DNA of 49,898 nucleotides from an uncultured Bacteroidota bacterium (GCA_937136025.1 CAKZOC010000219.1:1-49898), one strand, 5' to 3'. Positions 43,161 through 49,898 are shown, numbered from the stretch's first letter. A program made the numbers and translations. Notes: a model not told the origin generated them from the sequence alone.

Positions 43161-43565
43161 TCAATCCCCTTTTTTCGTGGTGATTTCAATGACGCCATTG
43201 GCCCCTCTCGTTCCGTAAATCGAAGCGTTGGATCCGGTGAGTGCTCTCAAATCGGCTACATCCACCGCCTGTACGATGTTTTCAACTTCCCGGAAAGAAT
43301 TTCCGATGATAAGTCCATCTACGACATATAACGGATAGGGTGGCTGACCTGTGGTATTATTCGTGTTTTTGATAAAAACGGGAACTCCCCCGCGCAGGGT
43401 TACCCCGGGCAGTTTCTGAATTCGGTTGACTAAAGGCAAAACAGCTGCGTTTTTATCGTCCAGGTTGGCTTCCAGATTCTTTTCGTCACCGGCTGCTGCT
43501 GGTTGTGAACTCCCACAGGAGAGTAAAAAAGATCCCACGAGGATCAGAAGAAGTATTCTTTTCAT
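43161..43565 (-). CDS. Lipoprotein with stand-alone TonB-receptor plug-like domain
   Basis: 134 residues. Lipobox FLLSC with Cys17, followed by GSSQ. The C-terminal two thirds resemble only the plug of SusC-type receptors: GVTLRGGVPVFIKNTNN, then PLYVVDGLIIGNSFREVENIVQAVDVADLRAL, then SIYGTRGANGVIEITTKKG. No barrel follows; the stop at 43161 is followed by the SnoaL-like gene's 3' end. It could be a genuine short protein or a relic. Similar short plug-only proteins do occur in flavobacteria as far as I know. Function unknown. Confidence 0.8.
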   Translation of the reverse strand: MKRILLLILVGSFLLSCGSSQPAAAGDEKNLEANLDDKNAAVLPLVNRIQKLPGVTLRGGVPVFIKNTNNTTGQPPYPLYVVDGLIIGNSFREVENIVQAVDVADLRALTGSNASIYGTRGANGVIEITTKKGD

Positions 43566-43688
43566 GAGCGGTCAATTTCCTCGAAGATATCCATAAGTGT
43601 GCACGCTACCAACAAAAGGTTCGGTTAAATGGACAGCATGCTTATTTTTACACCTGCAGACCTACTGCACTTTTAAGCACAACATTTT

Positions 43689-44081
43689 ATGGAAAACATA
43701 CTCTTAGCCCAGGTAATGGGAGCCCTTTTTGGGTTTCTCGGTGTATTATTCGGCGCCTTCGGGGCGCATTATTTAAAGGGGAAACTAACCGAGGCTCAAT
43801 TGCAGGCCTTTGAAACCGGTGTGCGGTATCAGTTGGTGCATGCGGTACTCCTGCTCGTCCTGAGTTTTAACCTCGCCTTTACCTCAGTCCTGGACGGCTA
43901 TATCATCAAGGCTTTTGTGGTGGGAATTTTGTTGTTCTCCTTTAGCATTTATGGCCTGGTACTCAGTGAAGGTTTTGGTAAAAAATGGAGATTCCTGGGC
44001 CCTGTAACCCCCGTGGGAGGCCTTTTACTGCTGGTCGGATGGGCCTTGCTCGGCTATAGTTTTATCGCCAACCTTTTCTGA
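43689..44081 (+). CDS. DUF423 (YgdD-type) membrane protein
   Basis: 130 residues with four hydrophobic helices. The N-terminal signature GALFGFLGVLFGAFGAHYLKGKLTEAQLQAFETGVRYQLVHAVLLL matches DUF423 well. A small inner-membrane protein of unknown function. A -7-like TATTTTTA lies upstream. It is convergent with the feo operon, 20 bases apart. Confidence 0.9.
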   Translation: MENILLAQVMGALFGFLGVLFGAFGAHYLKGKLTEAQLQAFETGVRYQLVHAVLLLVLSFNLAFTSVLDGYIIKAFVVGILLFSFSIYGLVLSEGFGKKWRFLGPVTPVGGLLLLVGWALLGYSFIANLF

Positions 44082-44101
44082 ACACGGCCTCTGACCAGAT
44101 C

Positions 44102-44254
44102 TCAGTGACAGCCACAGTCGGAACTGCCGCAGCCTTTGGACGGGTCTGCCTTTTTCGGTTTGCGAATCTCGGGCCAGATGAATTTATACACCAGATATCC
44201 AACGGAAATGGCCAGGGTGAGATAGACGAGGATATGTTGCAGGCTCCATGACAT
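44102..44254 (-). CDS. FeoB-associated Cys-rich membrane protein
   Basis: 50 residues from the ATG at 44254, which overlaps the FeoB stop by one base (TGATG). One membrane helix (HILVYLTLAISVGYLVYKFIW), then a short basic linker and a Cys-rich tail KGCGSSDCGCH. Such proteins accompany FeoB in many bacteria and may help iron delivery or FeoB assembly. An upstream in-frame extension to 44380 lies inside feoB and is rejected. Confidence 0.88.
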   Translation of the reverse strand: MSWSLQHILVYLTLAISVGYLVYKFIWPEIRKPKKADPSKGCGSSDCGCH

Positions 44255-46488
44255 CAGGAAAGGAGTTGATAGGCGGTTAAAGCAGCAAGATACGCAATCA
44301 CGGTCATAAAGCCCAGTTGCAGCATAGGCCACTTCCAACTGTTTGTTTCGCGTTTTACAATGGCCAGGGTACTCATGCACTGCATGGCAAAGGCGTAAAA
44401 GAGCATCAGGGAAACTCCGGAAGCTAAATTAAAAAGAGGCTGTCCGTCTGCTTTTACTTCAGCCGCCATGCGGTTTTTTATGGTTTCCTCTTCATCGTTG
44501 CCCACGCTGTAAATCGTCGCCAGGGTGCCTACAAAGACTTCCCGGGCGGCAAAGGAGGTAAGGACGGCAATGCCGATTTTCCAGTCGTACCCCAATGGCC
44601 GTACAACAGGCTCAATGAATTTACCCATCTTTCCGATAAAGCTGTGTTCCAAACGATAACTCGCAATCTCCTGGTTGATGACGCGGGTTCTGAGGTCGGC
44701 TTGTAGTTTGGAAAGCGAATCCTGTATAGCCATGTTGGATGCCCGGTTGTCTACCCCGCTTATCAGGACGGGAAGGGAGGTTTTATACTCCTCTACTTTA
44801 TTGGCAACAAAGGCTTTACTGTTGGGGGAAAGGCCTTGCTGAGCGACCCGTTCGGTGATGATTTGTTCGGCGTTTTTGAATTCTTCTGAAAACCCGTTGG
44901 ACCCCAAGAACCAAAGCACAATGGAAATGGCGAGGATGATTTTACCGGCTCCGTAGACAAAACTCTTTGTTTTTTCTACAACGGTATAAAATACATTTTT
45001 CCACAAGGGCCATTTGTAGTTGGGCATCTCCACCATAAAAAAAGTGCCACTCCGCACCTTGAGGATTTGATGCAGTACTTTCGCCGCCAGAATAGAAGCC
45101 GCAAAGCCTAAAAGATATAGCATCATCAGGGTGAGGGCCTGATAGCTCAGACCCAGAAAACGCCCCTCAGGGATGACCAGGGCAATGATGATCAGATATA
45201 CCGGCAAGCGGGCCGAGCAGGTAGTAAAGGGGACCACTAATATGGTGATCAGCCGTTCTTTCCAGTTTTCAATATTTCGGGTGGCCATAACGGCCGGAAT
45301 GGCACAGGCGGTTCCTGAAATCAGGGGGACCACACTTTTTCCGCTCAGCCCGAACGGGCGCATGAGCCGGTCCATCAGGAAGACGACCCGACTCATGTAC
45401 CCTGATTCCTCCAGAATAGCGATAAAGAAGAACAAAAAGGCAATTTGGGGGATAAATATGACGATGCCCCCGATGCCCGCTACCACCCCTTCGGCGATCA
45501 GATTCGTAAAAACGCCCGGGGGTAAGGTGTCTTTAATCCATTCACTGGCCGCCGCAAACTGCTCATCAATGAAGTCCATAGGAACGCTGCTCCAGTCGTA
45601 AATGGCCTGAAAGATGGTGAGCAGGATGATGAAAAATATCAGGTAACCAAAGATCTTATGGGTCAGGATTTTATCCAAATTCGCCCGCCAGCCTTTGGCC
45701 GCGGACCGGTCTACGGTGTAGGTCTCTTTCAGGACTCCATTGATGTACTGGTATCTTAAAATGGTCTCCTTGTGCTGGAGTTTTTTAAGCTCTGCCCCAG
45801 ACTTAATTTCAAAAGGCGAGTGGGAGAGAAAATCTTTTTTATCGAGAGGGGTAAAGTTCACATCCTGGGTGATCACCACCCACAATTTGTAGAGGTCTTT
45901 CCCCGGAAAAGCAGTTTGCAACCGTTTAAAATAGGCGGGATCGATTCCTGAAATATCCAGACTTTCCGTCTTTGGAAGTTCCCGGTACTTTTCGATGAGT
46001 TTTTTCAGCTCCTCCATCCCTGTATTTTTCCGGGTACTGACCAGGGCGATTTTGGTCTTGAGGAGTTTCTCCATTTTCGGGAGATCCAGGCGAATCCCTT
46101 TGTGATCCATACGATCGGCCATATTGATCACAAGGATGGCGGGAATCTTCAGGTCCTTGATCTGGGTGAAGAGCAGCAGGTTTCGCTTCAGGTTTTCCAC
46201 ATCGCTGATGACCACAGCCACATCCGGAAAATCCGGTGCATTTTTATTGAGCAGGAGTTCAACCGCCACACTTTCATCCAGGGAAGTGGTATTGAGGCTG
46301 TAGGTGCCGGGCAGATCGAGAATATGGGCCTTGACGCCACGGGAAAGCTTGCAGATCCCCATTTTCTTTTCTACTGTAATCCCGGGATAGTTCCCCACCT
46401 TTTGTTTGAGGCCGGTCAGTGTATTGAACACCGAAGTTTTTCCGGTATTGGGGTTTCCGATAAGGGCTACTTTGATGTCTTTACTCAT
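44254..46488 (-). CDS. feoB: Ferrous iron transport protein B
   Basis: 744 residues. Imports Fe2+ across the inner membrane. N-terminal G-domain: G1 GNPNTGKT, G3 DLPGTYSL, G4 NMAD, then a GDI-like helical region. Two Gate domains follow (IPQIAFLFFFIAILEESGYMSRVVFLMDRLMRPFGLSGKSVVPLISGTACAIPAVM is the first), with 10 or so membrane helices. The start overlaps the feoA stop by eight bases and the stop overlaps the Cys-rich partner's start, so all three are coupled. Confidence 0.96.
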   Translation of the reverse strand: MSKDIKVALIGNPNTGKTSVFNTLTGLKQKVGNYPGITVEKKMGICKLSRGVKAHILDLPGTYSLNTTSLDESVAVELLLNKNAPDFPDVAVVISDVENLKRNLLLFTQIKDLKIPAILVINMADRMDHKGIRLDLPKMEKLLKTKIALVSTRKNTGMEELKKLIEKYRELPKTESLDISGIDPAYFKRLQTAFPGKDLYKLWVVITQDVNFTPLDKKDFLSHSPFEIKSGAELKKLQHKETILRYQYINGVLKETYTVDRSAAKGWRANLDKILTHKIFGYLIFFIILLTIFQAIYDWSSVPMDFIDEQFAAASEWIKDTLPPGVFTNLIAEGVVAGIGGIVIFIPQIAFLFFFIAILEESGYMSRVVFLMDRLMRPFGLSGKSVVPLISGTACAIPAVMATRNIENWKERLITILVVPFTTCSARLPVYLIIIALVIPEGRFLGLSYQALTLMMLYLLGFAASILAAKVLHQILKVRSGTFFMVEMPNYKWPLWKNVFYTVVEKTKSFVYGAGKIILAISIVLWFLGSNGFSEEFKNAEQIITERVAQQGLSPNSKAFVANKVEEYKTSLPVLISGVDNRASNMAIQDSLSKLQADLRTRVINQEIASYRLEHSFIGKMGKFIEPVVRPLGYDWKIGIAVLTSFAAREVFVGTLATIYSVGNDEEETIKNRMAAEVKADGQPLFNLASGVSLMLFYAFAMQCMSTLAIVKRETNSWKWPMLQLGFMTVIAYLAALTAYQLLS

Positions 46489-46720
46489 CGCCGGCTAGGG
46501 GTTCCAGTTCAATCTGCAGGGCCACCGAGCGGCGGATAGCGATGTGCGATCCATTCACATTAATATAAATGGGATCTTTGAGCGGGGCAACCTGAATGAG
46601 CTCCACTTCGTTCCCGGGGAGGCATCCCAGTTCCAGGAGTTTAATCGGAAGTGCATCTTCCGGGAAAGCCTTGATAATTCCTTTTTCGCCCCTGCCGAGA
46701 TGTGCTACGGTGAATCCCAA
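46481..46720 (-). CDS. feoA: Ferrous iron transport protein A
   Basis: 79 residues, a single SH3-like FeoA domain (GRGEKGIIKAFPEDALPIKLLELGCLPGNEVELIQVAPLKDPIYI ... GSHIAIRRSVALQIEL). Needed for FeoB activity at the membrane. No ATG is available: an in-frame stop lies just two codons upstream and no internal Met exists, so it must start with TTG at 46720. That weak start and the dyad upstream suggest tight control. First gene of the feoA-feoB-Cys-rich operon. Confidence 0.9.
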   Translation of the reverse strand: MGFTVAHLGRGEKGIIKAFPEDALPIKLLELGCLPGNEVELIQVAPLKDPIYINVNGSHIAIRRSVALQIELEPLAGDE

Positions 46721-46721
46721 A

Positions 46722-46748
46722 GCTTATTTAGATTGATTTTAATTAAGC
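46722..46748. promoter_or_regulatory. 27-bp imperfect dyad in the feoA leader
   Basis: GCTTA (46722) and TAAGC (46744) flank an AT-rich centre, between the -7 element and the TTG start. A Fur- or DtxR-like regulator could bind here. The match to known boxes is not strong. Confidence 0.35.
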
Positions 46749-46749
46749 A

Positions 46750-46757
46750 CAAAAATA
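46750..46757 (-). promoter_or_regulatory. feo operon -7 element (TATTTTTG)
   Basis: Perfect TAnnTTTG match on the minus strand, about 29 bases before the feoA TTG start. The nearest TTG upstream (46783-46785) is 25 bases away, a long spacer. Confidence 0.5.
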
Positions 46758-46806
46758 CACGAATTTGGGAATTTATGGGTCTCAAGGCAGAAAAAGCCAG
46801 AAATAT

Positions 46807-47481
46807 TTACTCGGAAATGCTGTTTTTCAAGATCCGGAGATCTTCCAAAAGGCGATCCATCTCTTCTTTTTTGGTGCCGTCGTAGGTTCCCCGAATGCGT
46901 TTTTTCTGGTCTACCAGGATAAAATTCTCGGTGTGGATCATATCAAAAGGGCCGCCATCTCCGTCGGTTTTTACGGCCAGGTACGATTTACGCGCCAGTT
47001 CGTAGATCTGTTTTTTATCGCCCGTTACCAGATTCCACTTGGAGTCTACGACTCCTTTCTCAAGGGCATACTCTTTTAAACGGGGTACCGAATCGATTTC
47101 GGGAGTCACCGAATGGGAGAGCAGGAGCACCTCGGGATCATCCAGGATCTGCTCCTGCAGGTATTCCATATTACCGGTCATAATGGGGCAGATGGTCAGG
47201 CAGGTGGTGAAAAAGAAATCTGCGATATAAATCTTGTCCTTATAATCCTGCTCTGTAATTGTGTCCCCGTTTTGGTTGATCAGCGTAAAATCGGAGATCG
47301 TATGGTATTTTTTGACGTGGGAGAGTTCCGGCGCGACGAGTTCAGGATTAAAATCAGCAGGCTGGTATACCGGCAGGGTCTTTTTAGGTTGCAGGGCATT
47401 GTAGAAAAGCACGATGATCACAGCCGAGATCCCGAGCATGACCAGGCCGAAAATCTTAAACTTGGCAAAAAAAGCGCGCAT
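46807..47481 (-). CDS. SCO-family protein (copper/thiol chaperone for cytochrome oxidase)
   Basis: 224 residues from the ATG at 47481; a TTG at 47502 overlaps the -7 element and is rejected. One N-terminal membrane anchor (FGLVMLGISAVIIVLFYNAL), then a thioredoxin-fold domain. The copper/redox Cys pair is CLTIC in FFTTCLTICPIMTGNM, and the conserved His is in DMIHTENFILVD. SCO proteins deliver copper to the CuA site of cytochrome c oxidase or act as thiol reductants. Single gene with a strong promoter. Confidence 0.93.
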   Translation of the reverse strand: MRAFFAKFKIFGLVMLGISAVIIVLFYNALQPKKTLPVYQPADFNPELVAPELSHVKKYHTISDFTLINQNGDTITEQDYKDKIYIADFFFTTCLTICPIMTGNMEYLQEQILDDPEVLLLSHSVTPEIDSVPRLKEYALEKGVVDSKWNLVTGDKKQIYELARKSYLAVKTDGDGGPFDMIHTENFILVDQKKRIRGTYDGTKKEEMDRLLEDLRILKNSISE

Positions 47482-47499
47482 AGACCTCTGGTTTGTTTG

Positions 47500-47530
47500 C
47501 AAAGGTACATTCCTGCTCTTTGTTCATCAA
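47500..47530 (-). promoter_or_regulatory. SCO promoter (TTG-N20-TACCTTTG)
   Basis: Minus strand TTG (47528-47530), a 20-base spacer and perfect -7 TACCTTTG (47500-47507). The leader would be about 12 bases before the ATG at 47481. Confidence 0.7.
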
Positions 47531-47614
47531 CCGCAAATAGCGGGCTTGCTGCTAAAACTTTCTTAAAGAAGATGACCGGGGTCTAATTTCTTTTCAAAAG
47601 CGCCCTCAAAAGTG

Positions 47615-47622
47615 TAGTTTTG
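47615..47622 (+). promoter_or_regulatory. rseP -7 element (TAGTTTTG)
   Basis: Perfect TAnnTTTG match; it ends on the G of an in-frame GTG at 47622, which rules that GTG out as a start and supports the ATG at 47649. No TTG at the usual distance. Confidence 0.5.
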
Positions 47623-47648
47623 TGCGTTTTAATCGATTCAAGCGTTTT

Positions 47649-48992
47649 ATGTCTGCCATTGTGATTCAAGCATCGATGTTCCTGCTCAGCCTTTCTCTTC
47701 TGATCGTGCTGCACGAGTTGGGACATTTCCTCCCTGCAAAAGCCTTTAAAACAAGGGTCGAGAAATTCTATCTCTTTTTTGACGTTAAGTTTTCCCTCTT
47801 CAAAAAGAAGATCGGGGAGACGGTTTATGGGATTGGTTGGTTACCGTTGGGCGGGTATGTGAAGATCGCAGGCATGATCGATGAGAGTATGGATACCGAG
47901 GCGATGAGCCAACCCCCCAAGCCCTGGGAATTTCGTTCCAAGCCTGCATGGCAACGCCTGATCATTATGTTAGGAGGGGTGACGGTAAACTTTATAGTAG
48001 CCCTGCTGATCTATATTTTCGCCTCTTTTTACTACGGGGATGCCGATATTTCCACGGCCAGTATTAAGGATGGCTTTTGGGTGACCAACCCGGTATTTAC
48101 AGAACTCGGGGTACAGACCGGAGACAATCTCGTCTCCATAGACGGAGAGGCATATGAGAATTATTCAGATCTGCGGCGTAATATGATTACTGCAGAGCGC
48201 TTCACCCTGGAGCGGGATGGACAACCGATCACCATCGAATTACCCGTCGATTTTTTGGGTAAACTCAGTACGGGCGAAGACCTGAGCTTTTTTGAATTGC
48301 GCGTACCTTTTCTGGTGGGAATGGTCCCTGACACTTCCCACAATGTGCAGGCCGGTTTAGAGAAAGGAGATCTCCTTAAACGCATCGATCAAACCGAGAT
48401 CACCTATTACGATGAGGCGGTTGCCGCTTTGGAGGCAAATAAGGGCCGCGAGGTTCCTGCGGTGGTGGTTCGGGACGGTCGCCCGGTAGATCTGACACTT
48501 AAAATTAGCGAAGACGGTAAATTGGGGATTTATCCCGGAGGTACCTACAAGCAATTCGCGGACATGGGTTATTTTGACATTGTCCAGAAGAAATACGGCT
48601 TTTTCGAGAGTTTTTCCGTGGGGGCCAAGAAGTTCAGCAATCAATTGGGAGGCTACTGGCTGCAGCTTAAGAAGATTTTTACGCCTAGTACAGGCGCCTA
48701 CAAAGGCGTGGGTGGCTTTAAGGCGATTTTTGATATTTTCCCGGATACCTGGAGCTGGCAGCAGTTTTGGAGTATTACAGCGTTTTTGTCCATCATGCTG
48801 GCGGTTTTAAACCTTCTGCCGATCCCGGCACTGGATGGAGGACACGTGATGTTTTTACTCTATGAAATGGTGTCAGGACGTAAACCCAGCGATAAATTTA
48901 TGGAGTACGCCCAGATGGCTGGTTTTTTCATTTTGTTAGCACTTATCGTCTTTGCCAACGGAAATGATATTTATAAGGCACTGACCAAATAA
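47649..48992 (+). CDS. rseP: RIP metalloprotease RseP (site-2 protease)
   Basis: 447 residues from the ATG at 47649. Cuts transmembrane anti-sigma factors and remnant signal peptides within the membrane. Zinc motif HELGH at residues 22-26 in the first helix; a PDZ-like region in the middle (GVQTGDNLVSIDGEAYENYSDLRR) and a second (VQAGLEKGDLLKRID); and the late NLLPIPALDGGH motif that completes the active site. It is a single gene before tRNA-Asn. Confidence 0.95.
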   Translation: MSAIVIQASMFLLSLSLLIVLHELGHFLPAKAFKTRVEKFYLFFDVKFSLFKKKIGETVYGIGWLPLGGYVKIAGMIDESMDTEAMSQPPKPWEFRSKPAWQRLIIMLGGVTVNFIVALLIYIFASFYYGDADISTASIKDGFWVTNPVFTELGVQTGDNLVSIDGEAYENYSDLRRNMITAERFTLERDGQPITIELPVDFLGKLSTGEDLSFFELRVPFLVGMVPDTSHNVQAGLEKGDLLKRIDQTEITYYDEAVAALEANKGREVPAVVVRDGRPVDLTLKISEDGKLGIYPGGTYKQFADMGYFDIVQKKYGFFESFSVGAKKFSNQLGGYWLQLKKIFTPSTGAYKGVGGFKAIFDIFPDTWSWQQFWSITAFLSIMLAVLNLLPIPALDGGHVMFLLYEMVSGRKPSDKFMEYAQMAGFFILLALIVFANGNDIYKALTK

Positions 48993-49009
48993 TTATCCCA
49001 TTTTTTTTG

Positions 49010-49040
49010 TTGGGCAGTTGTTTAGAAACTTTTATATTTG
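49010..49040 (+). promoter_or_regulatory. tRNA-Asn promoter (TTG-N20-TATATTTG)
   Basis: TTG at 49010, a 20-base spacer and perfect -7 TATATTTG (49033-49040), 20 bases before the tRNA 5' end. Confidence 0.65.
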
Positions 49041-49060
49041 CGTCCTCCAAACGGAGACAT

Positions 49061-49134
49061 TCCTCCTTAGCTCAGTTGGTTAGAGCATCTGACTGTTAAT
49101 CAGAGGGTCGCTGGTTCGAGCCCAGCCTGAGGAG
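49061..49134 (+). tRNA. tRNA-Asn (GTT) with an imperfect acceptor stem
   Basis: 74 bases, full cloverleaf by eye: D-arm GCTC/GAGC, anticodon stem TCTGA/TCAGA with loop CTGTTAA (anticodon GTT), variable loop GGGTC, T-arm GCTGG/CCAGC with TTCGAGC. The acceptor 5' strand TCCTCCT faces CTGAGGA, so pairs 1-5 form but pairs 6 and 7 are C-T and T-C. The 3' strand CTGAGGAG matches other bacterial tRNA-Asn whose 5' strand is TCCTCAG. The genome encodes GCA, not a full CCA, after the stem. Confidence 0.9.
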
Positions 49135-49148
49135 CAAAAGCAACGAAG

Positions 49149-49180
49149 CCCATTCTTTTTTTAGAATGGGTTTTTTATTT
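49149..49180 (+). terminator. Intrinsic terminator after tRNA-Asn
   Basis: CCCATTCT (49149-49156) pairs with AGAATGGG (49163-49170) around a T-rich loop, followed by TTTTTTATTT. Confidence 0.85.
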
Positions 49181-49190
49181 GGGATAAGCT

Positions 49191-49283
49191 GGGCGAGAAG
49201 TTTATGCCGACGAATGGAGGTAAGCCCTAGTCGGACAACAAAAAGGTTTTAACTCCTGGGTGTTTCATTCGGGAGTTTTTTAT
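49191..49283 (+). ncRNA. Candidate structured RNA, unit 1, with terminator
   Basis: Begins GGGCGAGAAGTTTATGCCGA (49191-49210), then eight variable bases and a second conserved block (49219-49240; GGTAAGCCCTAG, TCGGACAACA). TGCCGAC can pair with GTCGG-A-CA. It ends in an intrinsic terminator: AACTCCT/GGGAGTT (49251-49277) then TTTTTATTTT. Both blocks recur in unit 2. It may be a small RNA; the flavobacterial Flavo-1 motif is one family to test. Confidence 0.5.
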
Positions 49284-49285
49284 TT
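49251..49285 (+). terminator. Terminator of RNA-like unit 1
   Basis: AACTCCT (49251-49257) pairs with GGGAGTT (49271-49277, one G-T), with a 13-base loop and a following T-rich tract. Confidence 0.75.
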
Positions 49286-49296
49286 TATATGATTAA

Positions 49297-49415
49297 GGGC
49301 GAGAAGTTTATGCCGATATATATTTTTAAGGGAAGCATGACCGTAGAAAATAATTATCGGTAAGCCTTAGTCGGGCAACATAGAAAGAGTTCTCAAAACG
49401 AGGGCTCTTTTTTTT
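49297..49415 (+). ncRNA. Candidate structured RNA, unit 2, with terminator
   Basis: Repeats the 20-base block exactly (49297-49316) and the 22-base block with two changes (49359-49380; C to T, A to G). The middle differs in length and sequence: 42 bases instead of eight, with its own hairpin CCGATA/TATCGG. The flanking conserved helix TGCCGA / TCGG-R-CA is kept. Conserved ends with a variable inner stem are typical of structured RNA. Ends in a terminator. Confidence 0.5.
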
Positions 49416-49417
49416 TG
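49386..49417 (+). terminator. Terminator of RNA-like unit 2
   Basis: AGAGTTCTC (49386-49394) pairs with GAGGGCTCT (49400-49408; two G-T pairs) around AAAAC, followed by eight T. Confidence 0.8.
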
Positions 49418-49659
49418 CTGTAGGTTTTTAATATTTCAGATAATATTTTATGCACCAGCAACGTGGTTAATCAATTTTTATTAAAGCTAGCATCAAATGC
49501 AGCAGCAATTAAATACTTCAGAGAATATCTAATAAGTAACAAGATATGTTTAATCCATGAAATTTATTAATGGATTCAGGAATTTAAAAATCATTCTGTT
49601 GATGATAGTTCAAGTAGAAGGTAGAGGGTAGTTTTAGGAGCTCATCGTTAGTACATATT

Positions 49660-49898
49660 ATGACCAATGAGACTCATGCCGTTTCATGGAATAAAGATGG
49701 TGTCCCTTTTAGTGAGGCTTACGATGATATTTATTATCACCGTACCCAAGGCGCACAAGAAAGCAACTATGTGTTTATTAAAGGTAATGATTTGCCTGCA
49801 CGTTTTGCAGGCGTTAATGATTTCATAGTTGCAGAATTAGGGTTTGGCACAGGGTTAAACCTGCTTTGCTTGCTGCAAACATGGGAGGAGCACGCTCT
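49660..49898 (+). CDS. MnmC/MnmD-like tRNA methyltransferase domain, 3'-truncated, foreign-looking
   Basis: Open to the window end: 79 codons visible. The N-terminal pattern SWNKDGVPFSEAYDDIYYH, GAQESNYVFIKGNDLPARF and AELGFGTGLN matches the methyltransferase half of MnmC, which finishes the mnm5s2U34 modification of tRNA wobble uridine. ELGFGTGLN is the S-adenosylmethionine site. The YDDIYYhr-GxxES-YVFI-GN-LP-RF form is that of proteobacterial bifunctional MnmC rather than the short Bacteroidota MnmD. Codon use and base composition also differ from the rest of the window. AGGAG lies 20 bases upstream, too far to be a normal ribosome site. Confidence 0.75.
   Translation, partial: MTNETHAVSWNKDGVPFSEAYDDIYYHRTQGAQESNYVFIKGNDLPARFAGVNDFIVAELGFGTGLNLLCLLQTWEEHA

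Larger units (their letters stand above)
49178..49659. other. Gene-free 480-bp region after tRNA-Asn
   Basis: No credible ORF. The left half holds two tandem RNA-like units with terminators (49191-49283 and 49297-49415). The right half, from about 49420, is AT-rich with no recognised element except a 7-bp dyad AATCCAT/ATGGATT (49552-49576). It ends at the start of an mnmC-like gene. Confidence 0.7.

Noticed and set aside
43161-43565. Fragment of a broken SusC-type receptor
   Set aside because: Not favoured: it has an intact lipobox, start and stop, and no barrel remnants on either side.
44255-44380. Longer form of the FeoB-associated Cys-rich protein
   Set aside because: The additional 42 residues lie wholly inside feoB in another frame; the ATG at 44254 fits the family.
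49191-49415. CRISPR array or integron attC sites
   Set aside because: Only two repeat copies, unequal spacing (106 bp) with terminators between, and no GTTRRRY/RYYYAAC pair; no cas or integrase gene is near.
49552-49576. Terminator at the dyad AATCCAT/ATGGATT
   Set aside because: No T-run follows and the stem is weak; it may be chance in an AT-rich stretch.

Overview
The window looks like chromosomal DNA of a marine, carotenoid-producing Flavobacteriaceae-type Bacteroidota, of the general Robiginitalea/Muricauda kind; the genus is a guess. The evidence is the mix of families (two TonB-dependent receptors with carboxypeptidase-regulatory N-termini, flavobacterial DUF proteins, CrtY next to a prenyl synthase), many promoters of the Bacteroidota form TTG-N18-21-TAnnTTTG, few Shine-Dalgarno sequences, and YicC-gmk-nadD gene order. 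Coding density is high and most genes are ordinary core genes.

Layout. 1-4.7 kb: the 3' part of a YicC-type nuclease gene, gmk, nadD and an exported S9 peptidase. 4.7-5.9 kb: two leftward genes of unknown function. 6-16.2 kb: a phosphate block with a Na+/Pi cotransporter, a Pit-type transporter, a phosphate-selective-type porin, a small MORN-like secreted protein, a beta-helix surface lipoprotein and its TonB-dependent receptor. 16.4-25.4 kb: dgt, a DUF3078 protein, dxs, tadA, a cold-shock protein, a small membrane protein, a ClC channel and aspS. 25.5-32.2 kb: a four-gene tripartite efflux operon (tetR-tolC-adaptor-RND) with a palindromic operator. 32.3-34.4 kb: prenyl diphosphate synthase and lycopene cyclase, convergent. 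34.4-38.9 kb: a thioredoxin-like protein, a TonB receptor, a DtxR/MntR regulator and a ZIP transporter. 39-44.1 kb: DinB, a second S9 peptidase and several small proteins. 44.1-47.5 kb: feoA-feoB with a Cys-rich partner, and SCO. 47.6-49.1 kb: rseP and tRNA-Asn. 49.2-49.9 kb: two tandem repeat units that look like structured RNAs, then the start of an mnmC-like gene of proteobacterial character.

How the parts work together. The 6-16 kb block carries arrays of the word GTTA placed every 11 bp in front of the porin/Pit operon, the MORN gene and the TonB/beta-helix pair. That is the geometry of a PhoB-type box and suggests one phosphate-starvation regulon covering outer-membrane and inner-membrane uptake. 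The porin leader also holds a strong intrinsic terminator and a 12-base segment complementary to the translation start, which suggests attenuation. The 35-39 kb block is a metal-homeostasis unit: a DtxR-like operator lies over the -7 element of the TonB receptor promoter. dxs, the prenyl synthase and CrtY feed isoprenoid and carotenoid synthesis.

The least ordinary part is the right end. A tRNA-Asn whose acceptor stem does not close properly is followed by duplicated, terminator-bounded RNA-like units and a foreign-looking mnmC start. This could be an island boundary at a tRNA gene or a contig-end chimera. All calls come from reading the sequence; no database search was run.
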